A stretch of 64,000 nt of DNA. Origin: Pterois miles (lineage: Eukaryota > Chordata > Actinopteri > Perciformes > Scorpaenidae). How positions within the stretch are numbered: the stretch's first letter is position 1; each line of letters starts with the position of its first letter. A program made the translations under genes and the position numbers. The notes beneath the pieces were generated by a model, which was not told where the DNA came from, searched no databases, and saw only the letters and a list, made by a program, of their open reading frames with translations. Positions 1-12,700 of this stretch are shown one piece after another. The stretch covers positions 18,348,501-18,412,500 of the forward strand of contig CAMQGK010000638.1 in the NCBI GenBank assembly GCA_947000775.1, given 5' to 3'.

Positions 1-566
1 GTGCACAGATGTAAGGGGTGGACAGTGTGTGGGGAAAGGGCAAGAGATGGTAAGGGAAGGGCGAGGAATTAAAAGAAAGTATGCACAGAAAAGAAAAAAA
101 AAGGCAGGTAGTTGTAGGGAATGAAAAAAGGTTAGGTGAAAGAATGGAGGTAAAGATGAGGGAAATCACAGAGAGAAGATAAAAGCGTTAATGTAATATT
201 TTCCGTGTTAAAATAAAAAACATATCCTATCTTATTCAATAAAGCATAAACAACCCAAATTAAATTCATTAATATGAGAGATACACATCAAAGGAAATGC
301 AGCAGGAAAAAAAAAAATCCAATTTTCTATCTTCAGAAAAGTCTAGAGGACGTATGAACGGTTTAGTTTGAATTCAAGAGTCTGTGTCTCGTTGTTCAGC
401 AGTCTTGATGCCTTGGATGTGTGATTAACTCAAGCTGTAGCCACAAGGTGATAACTTCATCTACTTTCAGAGGAGTCCAACGATGCCCGGAGCTCTAAGT
501 CCTAACTTTACCATAAAGCCCCGTGACCTGGTGGTGAGTGGTTCTTACCTCTGGAGGAAGCAGCTG
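1..566 (-). other. csmd2: 3' UTR start and downstream flank or intron of csmd2
   Basis: Sequence after the csmd2 stop codon. The first 18 nt (566-549) are 3' UTR. A consensus splice donor (AGAG|GTAAGAACC on the minus strand, GT at 548-547) then suggests the 3' UTR continues in another exon left of the window. No minus-strand AATAAA or ATTAAA was seen between 566 and 1, which fits an intron here. The stretch is otherwise A/G-rich on the plus strand and holds no gene I can recognise. Confidence 0.5.
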
Positions 567-726
567 CTATACAGCTGTGCACACTGTGCTGACTGTGAAC
601 TCTGTCTCGTTGGCCATGATGTCAGTGGGTTGGATGTTACGGTCGTACATCGGGTTCTCGAACGTAGCTCGTCCGTTAGTGTTCTCGTGGCCCACGTAAC
701 CATTGAAGGGGACTTTGGGTCTTCTC
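567..726 (-). CDS. csmd2: csmd2 exon: cytoplasmic tail and stop codon
   Basis: Last coding exon, acceptor TTTTCAG at 733-727. Its first G completes an AGG codon with the TM exon (phase 2), then 52 residues run to a TAG at 569-567. The tail starts RRPKVPFNGYVGHENTN. It contains FENPMY, which fits the FxNPxY signal bound by PTB/clathrin adaptors, and ends VCTAV, where T-A-V fits a class I PDZ ligand. These motifs are seen in the sequence; their use in trafficking or synaptic anchoring is inferred. The tail is the strongest evidence for the csmd2 paralogue. Confidence 0.93.
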
Positions 727-3700
727 CTGAAAACAAATCAATATAATAAACAATGACACCAGTTCACATTAGAGGTGGGGACAGTAAACCAAGTATACAG
801 CAGAGATATTGTAGGTGTTGTAATATAGATGATTATTTTATATAGACTATAGAATTACCAGAAAACATGATGTATTGTGATATACACTATATTGTTAATG
901 ACATATTACCCATATTGTGATAGAAGGTTTTGTCTGTATCACCCAGCCCTGTTTTTCCCCTGATCAATTAGTGAACAGTTTAGTCTATAAAATATCTGTA
1001 AATAGTTAAAAACAACTTGAGGTTACATCTTTAAATGTGTAGTTTTGTCTGACCAACAGGACAAAACTCAAAAATATTGAATCTGAAAAGATATAAAATA
1101 GCATGAAGATCAGCAGATAATCACATTTAAGAAGCTGGAACAAGCAAATGCTTGGCATTTTTGCTGAGTACATGACTTTAATGATTTAATAATTAATTCA
1201 CTATCAAGGTTTTGCCAATTGACTAATTGCTTCAACACTAATATGGATTTAACTTTACTGATTTCACTGATACAGCATCTTTTTCAATTGTCACATCAGC
1301 ACAGTGAGAAGTTTATATGCCGACTGAGGTCACTGACTGACTGACTCACTTTTGATTCTGATATGTTTGTACTTTTTCTCAACTAAGATTTTGAATTCAT
1401 ACTTTTCCTTACTAAAGGTTCTGAGTGCCTTTTTTCCATAGCTGCACTCACTCAGCTGAGGAACAGAGTGTGCAAATACTGTCACTGTCATGAAGGGAGA
1501 GCAGTTTTCTCTGTCATATCACAGATGATGATTTGCTCCTTTTGAGGTCAAAATAGGCATTAGTGGATTAAAAAAAAATACATTAAGTTGGTGTATTATG
1601 AAGACTGAACCCAAATGTATCTTTCAAGAGAAATCAAGTAAGATTCTGCTCTGACAACAGCTAAGTTTGCAGAGGTAAATTAAACCTTGACTAAAAATGA
1701 AACTAAATATCAGGACTAGGGTGGTATTATGAGTTAACGCAACAATAACATGTTAATGCACATTCATTTTCACACCTCTAATTTCTTTAACGCATTAAAG
1801 CAACTTGTGATTTTTAGGATGTAGAAGGCTCAGTTTTAAAGCTAGAGTGAAGATGCTGGTATATGAAACTAGAAAACCTAAGGAACCCACTGGTACTATG
1901 TCACACTAACTGTACTACATACACACTAACTACATTACATATACACTATACAGTAGATACATGCTGTATATACTCTATATACTATACAAACCTTTGCATA
2001 AAGCAAGCCAATTTACTCCCATGTTAATAATAAGTGTATTAAATACGTGACAAATCTCCTTTTAAGGTTTGTTTTGAACAGAAAAAAAACATGCGACCAA
2101 AGTAATGATATAATGCTTGCAGATGATGAGAACTGCGCAGTATATCAGTGATGTGAACCATACCTGTGTTTGTAGAGGTACAGAGCGAAGCCAGCGATGA
2201 TCATGGCTATAAAAGGCACTAGGATGGCTGCCGCCACTGAGCTGCTGTTGGACACAAAGTTGTAGCCTGAGTTGACTCTGGGGGGAACTAAACTCTCTGG
2301 AGGAAACACAGATAAGACATTGAGCCCTTGCTTTAGCATCACTTCAGTACAATACCACTTCAGCAGCAGACATTGTAATTAAATCCCATAAATAACACAA
2401 TTAAAAAGAAACACAAGGGAAATTATCCTCCGCACTTTCTGCCAAGAACCTCGTGATAAAAGTTTAAGGCAAATAAACAGAAACAGTGAAATAAAATGAA
2501 CTGTAAAGGCTGAGGAGTGCTGCCAGGAAGGCTCCACTTATACATAATCGACTGAGCAGACAAGTGACTTTTTAAAGTCTATTACTATGCTTTATTATAA
2601 TTTTTTGCCCCCTGGGAACGTCAAATTCCATTATCCTAACAATGACTCTTAATTACTGACATCAAAGGCCGACAGCCATTAAGTCATTTCAGATTCACTC
2701 TCTAATTTACAGAGGTGAGTACAGTATGTGTGTCTGCAACAGCAACAGTGTAGGAGTGACAGCCCACCTGTTTGCTGCAGAACGCCAAAAAAGATCCAAT
2801 AAAGGACGAGTGACAAACAAGAAGGAATTCAATTAGTGGGTTCTTCGGTGTTTGCCAATCAACCCCATGCTGCACGAGCGCCAGCACACAAACAGACTCA
2901 CGCAAGCAAACTGCACTCGCAGTTACGCCACCGCTGAGTTAAACAAAACAGGAAAGCCTCGACAAATTGAGTAGGATTGTTTCCAAGACGTCCAACCCAC
3001 GGCCCCATCCGCTTTTCTTATACACACTTAAAAGCACATACACATGAATGCCCTGGCACCAGCCCCAGCCCTCTGGATTAATAAAGAGCTGTTTGCTCAA
3101 TCAGTGTGCTGCGGCGGGGCGGAGGGGGATGGGGGGCTCTGCACCTGCTGTTCAAGCACCTCTCTCATTACAGCACATTTTCACACCCACTTTCACTAAA
3201 ACACACAAAATATTAGAGAAATTATTTGTGAAACAATTGGATCTTTTTATTGGTAAATATGAATTATTGATTGAATATCAGTATGGATTTAGAGAAACTA
3301 GAACTACTACCTCTGCAGGAATGGAGATGGTAGAAGAAATAACAAAGGTAATTGAAAATGATGAGTGTTCAATTGGTATTTCTATTGATCAGAAGGCTTT
3401 TGATCCTATAGATCACAGCCAGTTATTGAGAAAAGTGGAGAAGTATGGGATAAGACGTGTAACTTACTCCTGGCTGAAAAGTTACAAAGAAAATAGACAA
3501 CGATGTGTGAAAATTCATGATAGAGTGTCAGGATTTAGGAAGGTCACCTGTGGAGTACTCAGGGATCGGTGCCTGGTGCAAAACTTTTTCTATTTCATAT
3601 TATTGATATTTGTGCGCTGCACAGTGGTGTAGTGGTTAGCACTGTTGCATCACAACAAGAGAGTCGCAAGTTTGAATCCGGCTTGGGGCCCTTCTGTGTG

Positions 3701-6700
3701 GAGTTTGCATGTTCTCCCCATGTTAGTGTGGGTTTTCTCCGGGTTCTCTGGCTTCCTCCCACACTCCAAAGACATGCAGGTTAACTGATGACTCTAAATT
3801 AGGTAGGTGTGAATGTGAGCGTGAGTGTTTGCGATGGACTGGTGATCTGTCCAGGGTGTACCCCACCTTCACCCGGTGCTAGCTGGGATTGGCTCCAGCC
3901 CCCCCACAACCCCTAACGGGATAAGTGGCTGAAGATGGATGAATTAATGATATTTGCAACTGATATTTTGCAGATGATGCAAATTTATTTTGCTCCAGGA
4001 AGAATTTAAAGGATGTTTTGTATGCTATTGAGAGGGAGCTGGAGTTCATCAAGATTTGGTTTGGCTGGTTGGCTAATTCAAACATTTTACTACAAAAAGG
4101 AGCCATACGTATTATCAACAAGGCTGGTTACTGTGATCACCCTAATCCACTGTTTCCACAAGTTCACATGCTATATGATTTGGTATATTATAAAATAATA
4201 CAAATAATGTTCAGAGCCAAATCAAAGACACTCCCAGATAGTGTACAAAGGTTTTTTTTTTCATTACGAGAGAGCAAATATGATCTGAAAGGCATTTACA
4301 CTGTACAAAACGGGTGGATGTATTTCTGTTGTGGGGTCAAATTATAGAATAATGCAAAAATAAAATGAAGAGCATGTTATTCATTTTTGGTTTTTAAAAG
4401 AATGGTTTGCAAAGCTATTTTTGAGGGTTACAAGTGTGAATGATTTTTGTTTGGTTTTTATTTCTTGAGGGTAGCTTAATTTGATAAGAATCTAGGTTCG
4501 AGATATATAAGCATTTTGCTTCTGCCTATTCAGTCACTACTTAATGCAAAGACTGTTGACTTTATTAATACTGTTTGTACTGTTCATACACTTCTGCTGC
4601 CCAATACGGACGTTTTACTGCTGTAAAATGTCACCCTCACCAACAAAACAGCAAAAGCAGCAGCACAAGCTTCATAATAATAGAAGAATTAGAATAAAAA
4701 CATCTGAATGTACAGCTTTATTTGAAATGTAACTTTAGTTATATCTCACACAAACATGAGTTTTTGTCATTTTCCTTCATATATAGCATCCCAATCTGAA
4801 CACAGTGTGCCACAGAGACTTAGTGGGAGGCGAAGGCTGTCAAAACATCATGAAAAATGACAGTTTTTAATTCACCACCACTGATGGCTGATGGAGGGTT
4901 TCGTACAGGGAACACACATGAACACATATCTAATGAGCTAATGTATATCAGATTAGTCTGCAATCTTATGTGTCCACTCAGGAGTGAGATGAAGTCCAAT
5001 TTTTGGGGTTTCATAGAAAAATGTGAAATTGATGATGAAGATGGAGAAGAGATAATGTCTCTCAGTTCATCATTTAGCTAATGTTTTACACAGATCAATT
5101 AATATGTTTTCTCCATGGATGTTTTTTAGCTGCATTGTAACAGTGGGTGGCTGCAGTAAAGCAATGTTGTAACCTGGCAAAAATCTAGTAGGAAGAATAG
5201 GAAGCACATTCCCCATCCTTTTTCAACACTTGAAAAGATAACCAGTATTTTTTCAACCTGGACCCTATTTTCCCATGTTTTTGTGTCTGACTAATGGGGA
5301 CAAAAGTTTTTCAAATTGGTCCAGTATTGAGGGATAACACTGTAACCGGCAGCCACAAAACAATTGTGAGGGCAAGTGAGCGGAGTCAGCGTAAACTTAC
5401 GTTCACTAAAGTGCTTGTTTTTTCTACTGACAGTATCTTATTTCTCTGTAGGAACCTACGGAGAAATAAAACATTTTTCTTACCTTTTGCTTGATCCTGT
5501 CTCTTTGTTATGTCCCGTTCACAGAGAAGTCTCATTGTGAAATCTGAATATCGAGCAGCAACAGGTCCCACACTTCAGAGTTCTTCGTCCATATGCTCAA
5601 ATAATAATAATAATAATAATAATGCTTCTCATAGATTGGGATTACAGTTGGGTAAGAAAGACTCTTTCCATAATGTCAGATGCTTATAATAACAATCTGA
5701 GCCTGTCATGGTGAAAACAAGCACTCTTAGTGGACGTAAAAGGCAGTGCCAGCTTGCCCTGAGAAGATTACTTTGCAACCTATGAGCAAATGGCATCTAC
5801 AGCGCTCTTCCTCAGTACTGAATATAAAATATAAGGTTTAAGTGTGTGGGTTTTTTTAAAATGCACTAATTAAAATGCACATCGACACACAGCAGGTAAA
5901 CAGAACCCACATTTTCTACATATCATATGTTCCTCCGTATGTGCCTTATTTAGTTCAGACAGAAGAGTGGGGTTTGCAGTTGCAGGTGCATCAAACCATG
6001 AAGATGAAAATAAAATACCTCACACACACACATAACTGCTTGACTGCAGCAGCCATGGAGTCAGTATAGAAGGGTTTGCTGTATATATACTGTAGCGAGG
6101 AGGAGGAACATATAGGTGGGATTTCTAGGTCACAAACATGAAGCAGAATATTTCCATAACTGCAGCCTTTAGAAAAACAAAGGTTCTCTATCTGTGACAG
6201 CAACACTGAAGTTGCTGAAGGAACCTAAAGAATGATGCACAGCAAAGAACGGATGATATTTACTGAATCAAACTGCGAGATGTGGGGTTACTTGATATGG
6301 CAAAGACTCCACAGGCATCAACACTCAACCCACAAACTCCTGAAGGAAACGGTTTCCATAGCTGTATTTTGTGTGTGTGTGGATGTCAGTTTTGGACTGA
6401 ACATGAGTTTTTGAACTGCGTTTGCCTCTTTAAGCAGGATTCATAGCCACATTCTCCAAAAGTGTTTGTAAACGTAAATAAATAAATCCAACACAGCAAA
6501 TGGCATGCTGTGAAAGCACTTGCAGCTAAGCTTAATGATGCTAGACACATTTTAAGTGAAAGATTTCTGAGATAAAAAAAAAAAAAAAAAAACAGACATT
6601 CAGTCATTCTCCCAGGAGACATCTTGGTCACAGTGGTTTCTATAACCAAGTGGACAGCTCACTCACCTAGTCTCTGGAGACCAAATTGGCCAAAGCCTTT

Positions 6701-9700
6701 TCCTCTGACAAATCCCTGGTACACAAAGGAGTTGGATGAAGAGATGTAGGACACCTAGGGAGGGAGAGAAATGGAAGACAGACACTTTATGTGTCACATC
6801 CAGGCTTTACAAAGGACAGTCTCATCAAAGTGTCAGCAGCTGGTGCACGCAGAAAATAAAATATCATGTCAAAGGAGCTGAGAGGCGCTCTTATAGCTGA
6901 CATTTAATATGACGTTTTTCTGCTCAAGAGCACAAACATAAACACACTCGGCCGCACCGCTCACACACACAAGCGTTTAATAGAAGAGGAACGCTCCACT
7001 TGTTTGTACGTACACACTTCAGTGCTGTGAAACATGCACATAAAAACCCACACAGTGACACACACATATAGTGTGACCTGCTTTTTTAATTATATCTGGA
7101 GTGGGTGTGCATTAGAGGTGCCTGCGGTTGGGGGATAATACAGGAGCGGGGAGTGGAGGGGGTCTGTTGAGTCCTGATTACCAGGCCATGATTTAACTGA
7201 CATTTTAATTAAAGAGAAAACTCTTGGTGGGCCCTCCATCTCCCCAGAGTGACAAGGTTAGTGTGTATGTGTGCTTGTGCATATTTCACAATAAAGGTGT
7301 GTGCTTTTGTGTGTGCGTGTGTGTGAGATGTAACATCTTTGCAGTTACAAAGACAGGTGATGTATTGAGCGTGACCCTGGACTTGCACTTACATGTCCGT
7401 CTAGGGCCCAGTTGTCTATTTTGAACTTGTTGACAAAGATCTCCACAGGGCCTCTGATCTGGTGGACCTGGAGCAGCAGCTGAGCTTCCTCCTTCTTATA
7501 TGTTCCTATAAGAAAAACATGTTAACAGTTAGCTACACTTGGACCAACCGAGAGGGATTATGTGATGTATCTACACACATACAGGAATTAAAACACAAAA
7601 GCTCTATCAGTCAAATCAGCAAAACTTCCATCAGGAAGTGACTGATATTTTTAGTTCAGGAGCTACTTTTCAACAAATTAAAAGGTTCCTTCAGCCAGTT
7701 GTCTGCATTTCCATCGTGGTGTAAAGATTTGCAGACTACCAGTAAGATTAGGCAAATTAGTCCTCTGACATATTAAAGAGCAACATAACATGACATTAGA
7801 CCAGGGCTGCAGTTCAGTGTGTCTGTCTGTTTCATCTCAAAAACACATTTAAGAAATAAATAAATGTGTTTTTGTCTCACTGCGATGACATTTACTGCTG
7901 CCTAGTATTTACTGACGCACGCTAGATGTAATGACTGAGATGCAGAGGAGGAAAATTAAAGAGTGTCTGTATTCACAGTAAATCATCTGTTGAGCGACTG
8001 ATGATTATTTATTTATGCTTTAGAACGTAACCGCCGTGAAACAATCAGAAAATAACTTTTTATTCTCTCAATCACAGTCACATTGTCTCCCTCTTCCACC
8101 GCTTGCCCTCTCGGCTCGCTCATGCGATCTCTCACGCTTTTTTAAAATAATTTGGGACTCCAGAAGCTGACAGCAAAGCCTAACTTTACTTTCAATGTTT
8201 TCAAGCAAAGAGAAATGCTCTCCACTTGTCCCAGTTCAGTGACGGTCATCCCTGCAAAGCCCACCCTGAAAGTTCATGTACTTTCAGAAAGTACTCAAGT
8301 AATTAAAATGTCTCTGGAGCTTAATTTACACACTGGTCTCTAAGATCGAAATGCAATGAATTCCTCAAAAGGTTCTTAGTTCTGCGATAAAGCTTCTACA
8401 CTTGAAACGGGGCTTAAATCTGATTCATCCTCCGATCATAGCATCACCTTCCCAACACCAGGATCTATTGACCCTTTCCTCAGTGTCTAGCAGCCCTTCT
8501 TTGTCATCTATGACAAAAAAGTCCCACTGCAGTCTCACATACAACTATAACTTAAGAGGAAATATGAGCAAGAAAATGGCAGCACACGCCAGTGAACATC
8601 TAGAATGTGTTCGTTTTTCAGAGTTTTTGTCAGTGACTGGAACAAACCTTTAATTTACCAGAGGAGGAAAGGATGACGCATGATGAAGTTACCAAAACTG
8701 CAAAATGAATATATCTGCAGAAGCATCTGCAGCTTAATGTGATAAAGACAAAGTAGCTGATTGTGGATCTGAGGAGGGCCAAGACATCGATGATCCCTGT
8801 TCCCATCCAGAGGGCCACTCATTAGTGAGTGTACATTGACAGTAAACTGGAAACAAACTGAAGCCCTCTACAAGACAGGTCAGAGTAGCTCTATTTACCG
8901 AGGGGGCTGAGGTCCTTCAACATCTGCAAGACAATGCTGCGGATGTTTTACGACTCAGTGGTGATCAGTGCTTTCCTGTTTGCTTTTGTATGCTGGTGCA
9001 GCAGGTTGAGGGTAGCGGATGCCAACAGACTCGACAAACTGATCCCCAAGGCCAGTGACACTGTGTGGGTGGAGCTGGACTCCCTGACGGCGGTGTCAGA
9101 GAGGAGGATGCTGCCCAAGCTACATGTTGTCTTGGCCAGAGATGCCTCACAGAGCGCCACAGGAAGTAATTCCTGCCTGTGGCCATCAAACTTTTCAACT
9201 TCTCCCTCACTGTCAGACACTGGCCCTTAGACTTATTTCACCCGCTACTACCCCATCATTTCTTATTTTTCTTATGTGCAATACTTACTTAACTGTACAA
9301 TAATTTGTGTAATAATTCAACTGTGCAACACTCTAGCGTTAATACTACATTTATAATGTACATTTCTAGAAATATTCATATTCAATTCCTATTTATAGTA
9401 TTCTTGCATTTATATTTAATACACTAAAACAAATCACACTTCTCAGGATTTGTTTATTTAGTTATTTACTCTGTGGTTATACTGTATATTGTATATATTA
9501 GATGCACACATTTGTACATATGATATTTCTCATTTCTTATTCTATTTAATTATTAGTTAGTTATAGTTATTATTAATCATTTAATTACTCTACATGTACG
9601 GTGTTGTATATTATAGCATTATGTACATCATTTACATTTTACATATTCCTTCATTTCAGTAGTTCTTAAATTTCTTTCATGATTAATATAAGAGCCAGAG

Positions 9701-12700
9701 TAATAAAGTATTTCTGGTTCTGACCTCATTTAACTTATTTATTTAATTAATGAAGCAGCATGTCACCCAGCAAACAGCATGGCTACAGGGTTAGTTTTAT
9801 AGCACAGAGGACACACAGCCAACACAAAAATTTTTGTAAATTTCCCCACTGTGGGACTAATAAAGGAATATCTTATCTTATCTTATCTTAGTAGGATCCA
9901 TGCTGGTTTAGGTCTTTTCATAGTATCATGACATGTATCCTTTAAATAAACGATAACATAACATACATAACATTTGCAGAATTTTCATTTTTATTTGCAA
10001 CAATTATGAAGCAAAAAGTCTTATCTGAGACCTTTGTTGTATTCACAACAAAATAGTTTGTTGTGAAGATTTGTACTGAGTGACTCCACAATCATACAAT
10101 GTACTTTATATATTGTGCAAACACAACAATAATCTGAATCAGCAACATTACTTTCACTTGAGAGTGCTGCTATTAGTAGCTGCAGAAAATATTTTTTACT
10201 ACACTGTGATGGAGATTGATAGCACCCAGGTACAGAGGGGTGAAGTGTCCAAGCCGTTACGGATGCAAATTTGTGTCTTAATGATCACAGCTGCATGGTG
10301 ATTATGCCATGGGGGAAAAAATATTAAATGTCTGCTGTTCAGTAACAGCAATGATCTACTCCATGCAGGGACCACGCTGCTTTTCTTGTTCCTTATCCTC
10401 ACTAGACTTTACCTGACATTGTCTGTTTGGATAAAACCAGACAGTGAGAATGAAGTCATGTGTGCATGTGTGAGTTTTTTTTTTTTTAAAGGTGTTGACA
10501 CTAAGTGACTTCTGCTTTTGGTGTACCTACCAGCCAGTCTGAGTTCCACTCCGCTGTGGTCGATGAGTGTCCCGTTGACCCGGTTGCTAAAGGGTTCAAA
10601 GGCAGTGATGCTGAGCATAGCCGGCTGCTTCTTCCCCAGGTACTCATAGGATCCCCTCCACAGGGAGTTCATAGCAAATACGCCACCAGGGACTGAAAGA
10701 TGAAATGGGTGGAGGTAGAGGAGGCAAAGCAAAGTTTTGTCAACAACAAAGTTCAGTGTGCTGAGTGACTTCAGTGGTTTGAACACCTTCAAGCTGGGGA
10801 GAGGAGATAATCAGTGAAATCAGATAAAAGAGTGGGAGTGAAACCTGATGCATATTGTAGTTTGGATACAAGTGAATTAATGTAAAGCAAAATGAATTAT
10901 TTTGTTGTTTTAATGGAGGGACCTGGGGGTCGTTAGGGGAAGATAGCAGGTCAACAGTAGATGTCACATAGAAGTGGTGTACATCATTTGAAAGCTGGGA
11001 ACCTGAAGATTAAGATTACAGTTACAATAACCTGTAGTGTATACGGGCTAATAGCATTATGATAAAAGTATATAATGATCAACCCCACGCTCTATTATGT
11101 CTCAATAAATTGTTGCAGCAATTTCTGGGTTGATAAGATTCTGTGCAACATTTATCCATTTTTTATTACTCGGGAATTGATAAAAATGACCAATGATCCC
11201 TCCAAAATACCACATTAAGACATTAGGGCCTTGAGGAACACCATAGAAAAGGCATGCTGTAATTTGGTATCAAAAGGTTTTGACATTTGGAGATTGCTGC
11301 AAGAATTGCATTTTTCAGGGATTGTAGCTGTAAAGTTTCATGAGGTCACCACAGGTTATTTTATACAGTGAGGCCAAGTTTTTAAAAAAGGTCTAACTAC
11401 AATGAAATGGTGAATGTGGGGATCAACATCATTAATCTACATGAGTTTTAGCTTCAGTGATACCCAATTAATGCAATTCCAAGACTGTTAAGGGACCCCA
11501 GAAGAAGACGAAGTAGAAGAAGAGGACACACTTTATTCATCCCCTGAGGGGAAATTCAATTTTTCCACTCATTTTTAACACAGTGCACACAGATCTGAAA
11601 TACATACATGCACAAACAGGACCTATATACATGCATTAATGAAGAGCAGTTGGGGGGTTTGGTGGCTTACTCAAGGGCACCTCGGCAGTGCCCAAGAGGT
11701 AAACTGGCACCTCACCAGCTACCAGTTTGCACTCAGCACTTGGCCCATATGGGGACTTGAACCCTCCGGTGCCCAGGCCAAGTCCCTATGGACTAAGCTA
11801 CAGCCTCCTCCAAAGTATGTAGAAATAGTCAAGCACACCATTTTTAGGATATGGAATGCTAATCCCATGCAGTTTTTCCATGCAATAAACTGTATGGGAT
11901 TATCATAATATGGGGATGTCTGTAAAAGGGGGTTATCCATAGAACCCATTTTCATTCACATATCTTGAGGTCAGAGGTCAAGGGACCTTTTTGAAAATGG
12001 CCATGCCAGTTTTTCCTTGCTAAAGCTTAGCCTAACTTTGAAGTGTTAGTTAGCCTCAAGCTAGCATGACATGGTTGATGCCATGATGTTCCTTCACTCT
12101 AGCTCTAAAAGAGTGCTACAGCCTCCGAAAGACACTAAAGTCGGTTGTGAATGCCGGCAACCCTGCGGGTATCAGAAGGTACTAACTTTGATGAGGGTCC
12201 TCATCCACTATACATAAGCAAAATCTACAACATCTTCACTGAGAACCACAGACAAACCAAATACAGTCAATATTTGAAACAAATATCATTTAAAACAACT
12301 TAAATTAAAAGGAGCTTTTTATTACCTGGTAATTTGGAGGGTGGCTCCTGCACTGTCCCCACTGGGCTCTTACCACTTGGGCGATTATCGGCTGAAGAAG
12401 ATAACAAAACAGAATTAATTCCAAAAAATAATTTACAAGTTTACCCTGTGAACAGGTGCAGCGTATGCCTCAGGAAGTGAGAGCAGAAGACACAGTTTTC
12501 TCTTTGAACAGCCCTGAGGTAATTGCAATAGGAGGACGTCACCATCAGTACTTCCTGTCGACCTCCACAACTAATAACCTGTGTGATGGACAGATGTGTG
12601 CCTGCGACAGGGCTCGACAGAGCGACCCGGCTGTCCCTGTGGGGCTTTTGCTAAGTCAGAGACACAGTTTCACAGCTTCGAGGGAAGCACTTTAATAATG

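Larger units (their letters stand above)
2297..6666 (-). other. csmd2 intron with nested LINE and SINE
   Basis: Phase 1 intron of 4,370 bp. It contains a degenerate LINE (3150-4350) interrupted by a SINE (3613-3947), an (AAT)n microsatellite at 5600-5624 and an A-run near 6573-6591. The stretches 2340-3140 and 4350-6660 hold no recognisable gene. Confidence 0.75.
7506..10530 (-). other. csmd2 intron, 3,025 bp
   Basis: Holds a LINE 3' fragment (8680-9725) and a second retrotransposon tail ending in TATCT repeats (9825-9890). The remaining stretches 7506-8680 and 9890-10530 show no gene. Confidence 0.75.
10693..12325 (-). other. csmd2 intron with a SINE nested in a transposon fragment
   Basis: Phase 1 intron of 1,633 bp. 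The right half (about 11470-12190) is a copy of the AGGGCTGTCAA family split by a SINE (11502-11814). The left half, 10693-11460, shows no gene or clear repeat. Confidence 0.75.

Noticed and set aside
236..241. AATAAA as the csmd2 polyadenylation signal
   Set aside because: It lies on the plus strand; csmd2 is on the minus strand, where no such signal is present here.
3048..3632. 194-codon open frame on the plus strand as a host gene
   Set aside because: It encodes a decayed reverse-transcriptase segment and runs into a SINE; it is part of the LINE, not a host protein.
8934..9230. 98-codon plus-strand frame as a gene
   Set aside because: It is LINE C-terminal sequence followed by the element's 3' UTR.
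10409..10792. 127-codon minus-strand frame as one exon
   Set aside because: Splice sites at 10692 and 10531 define the real exon; the outer parts are intron read-through.
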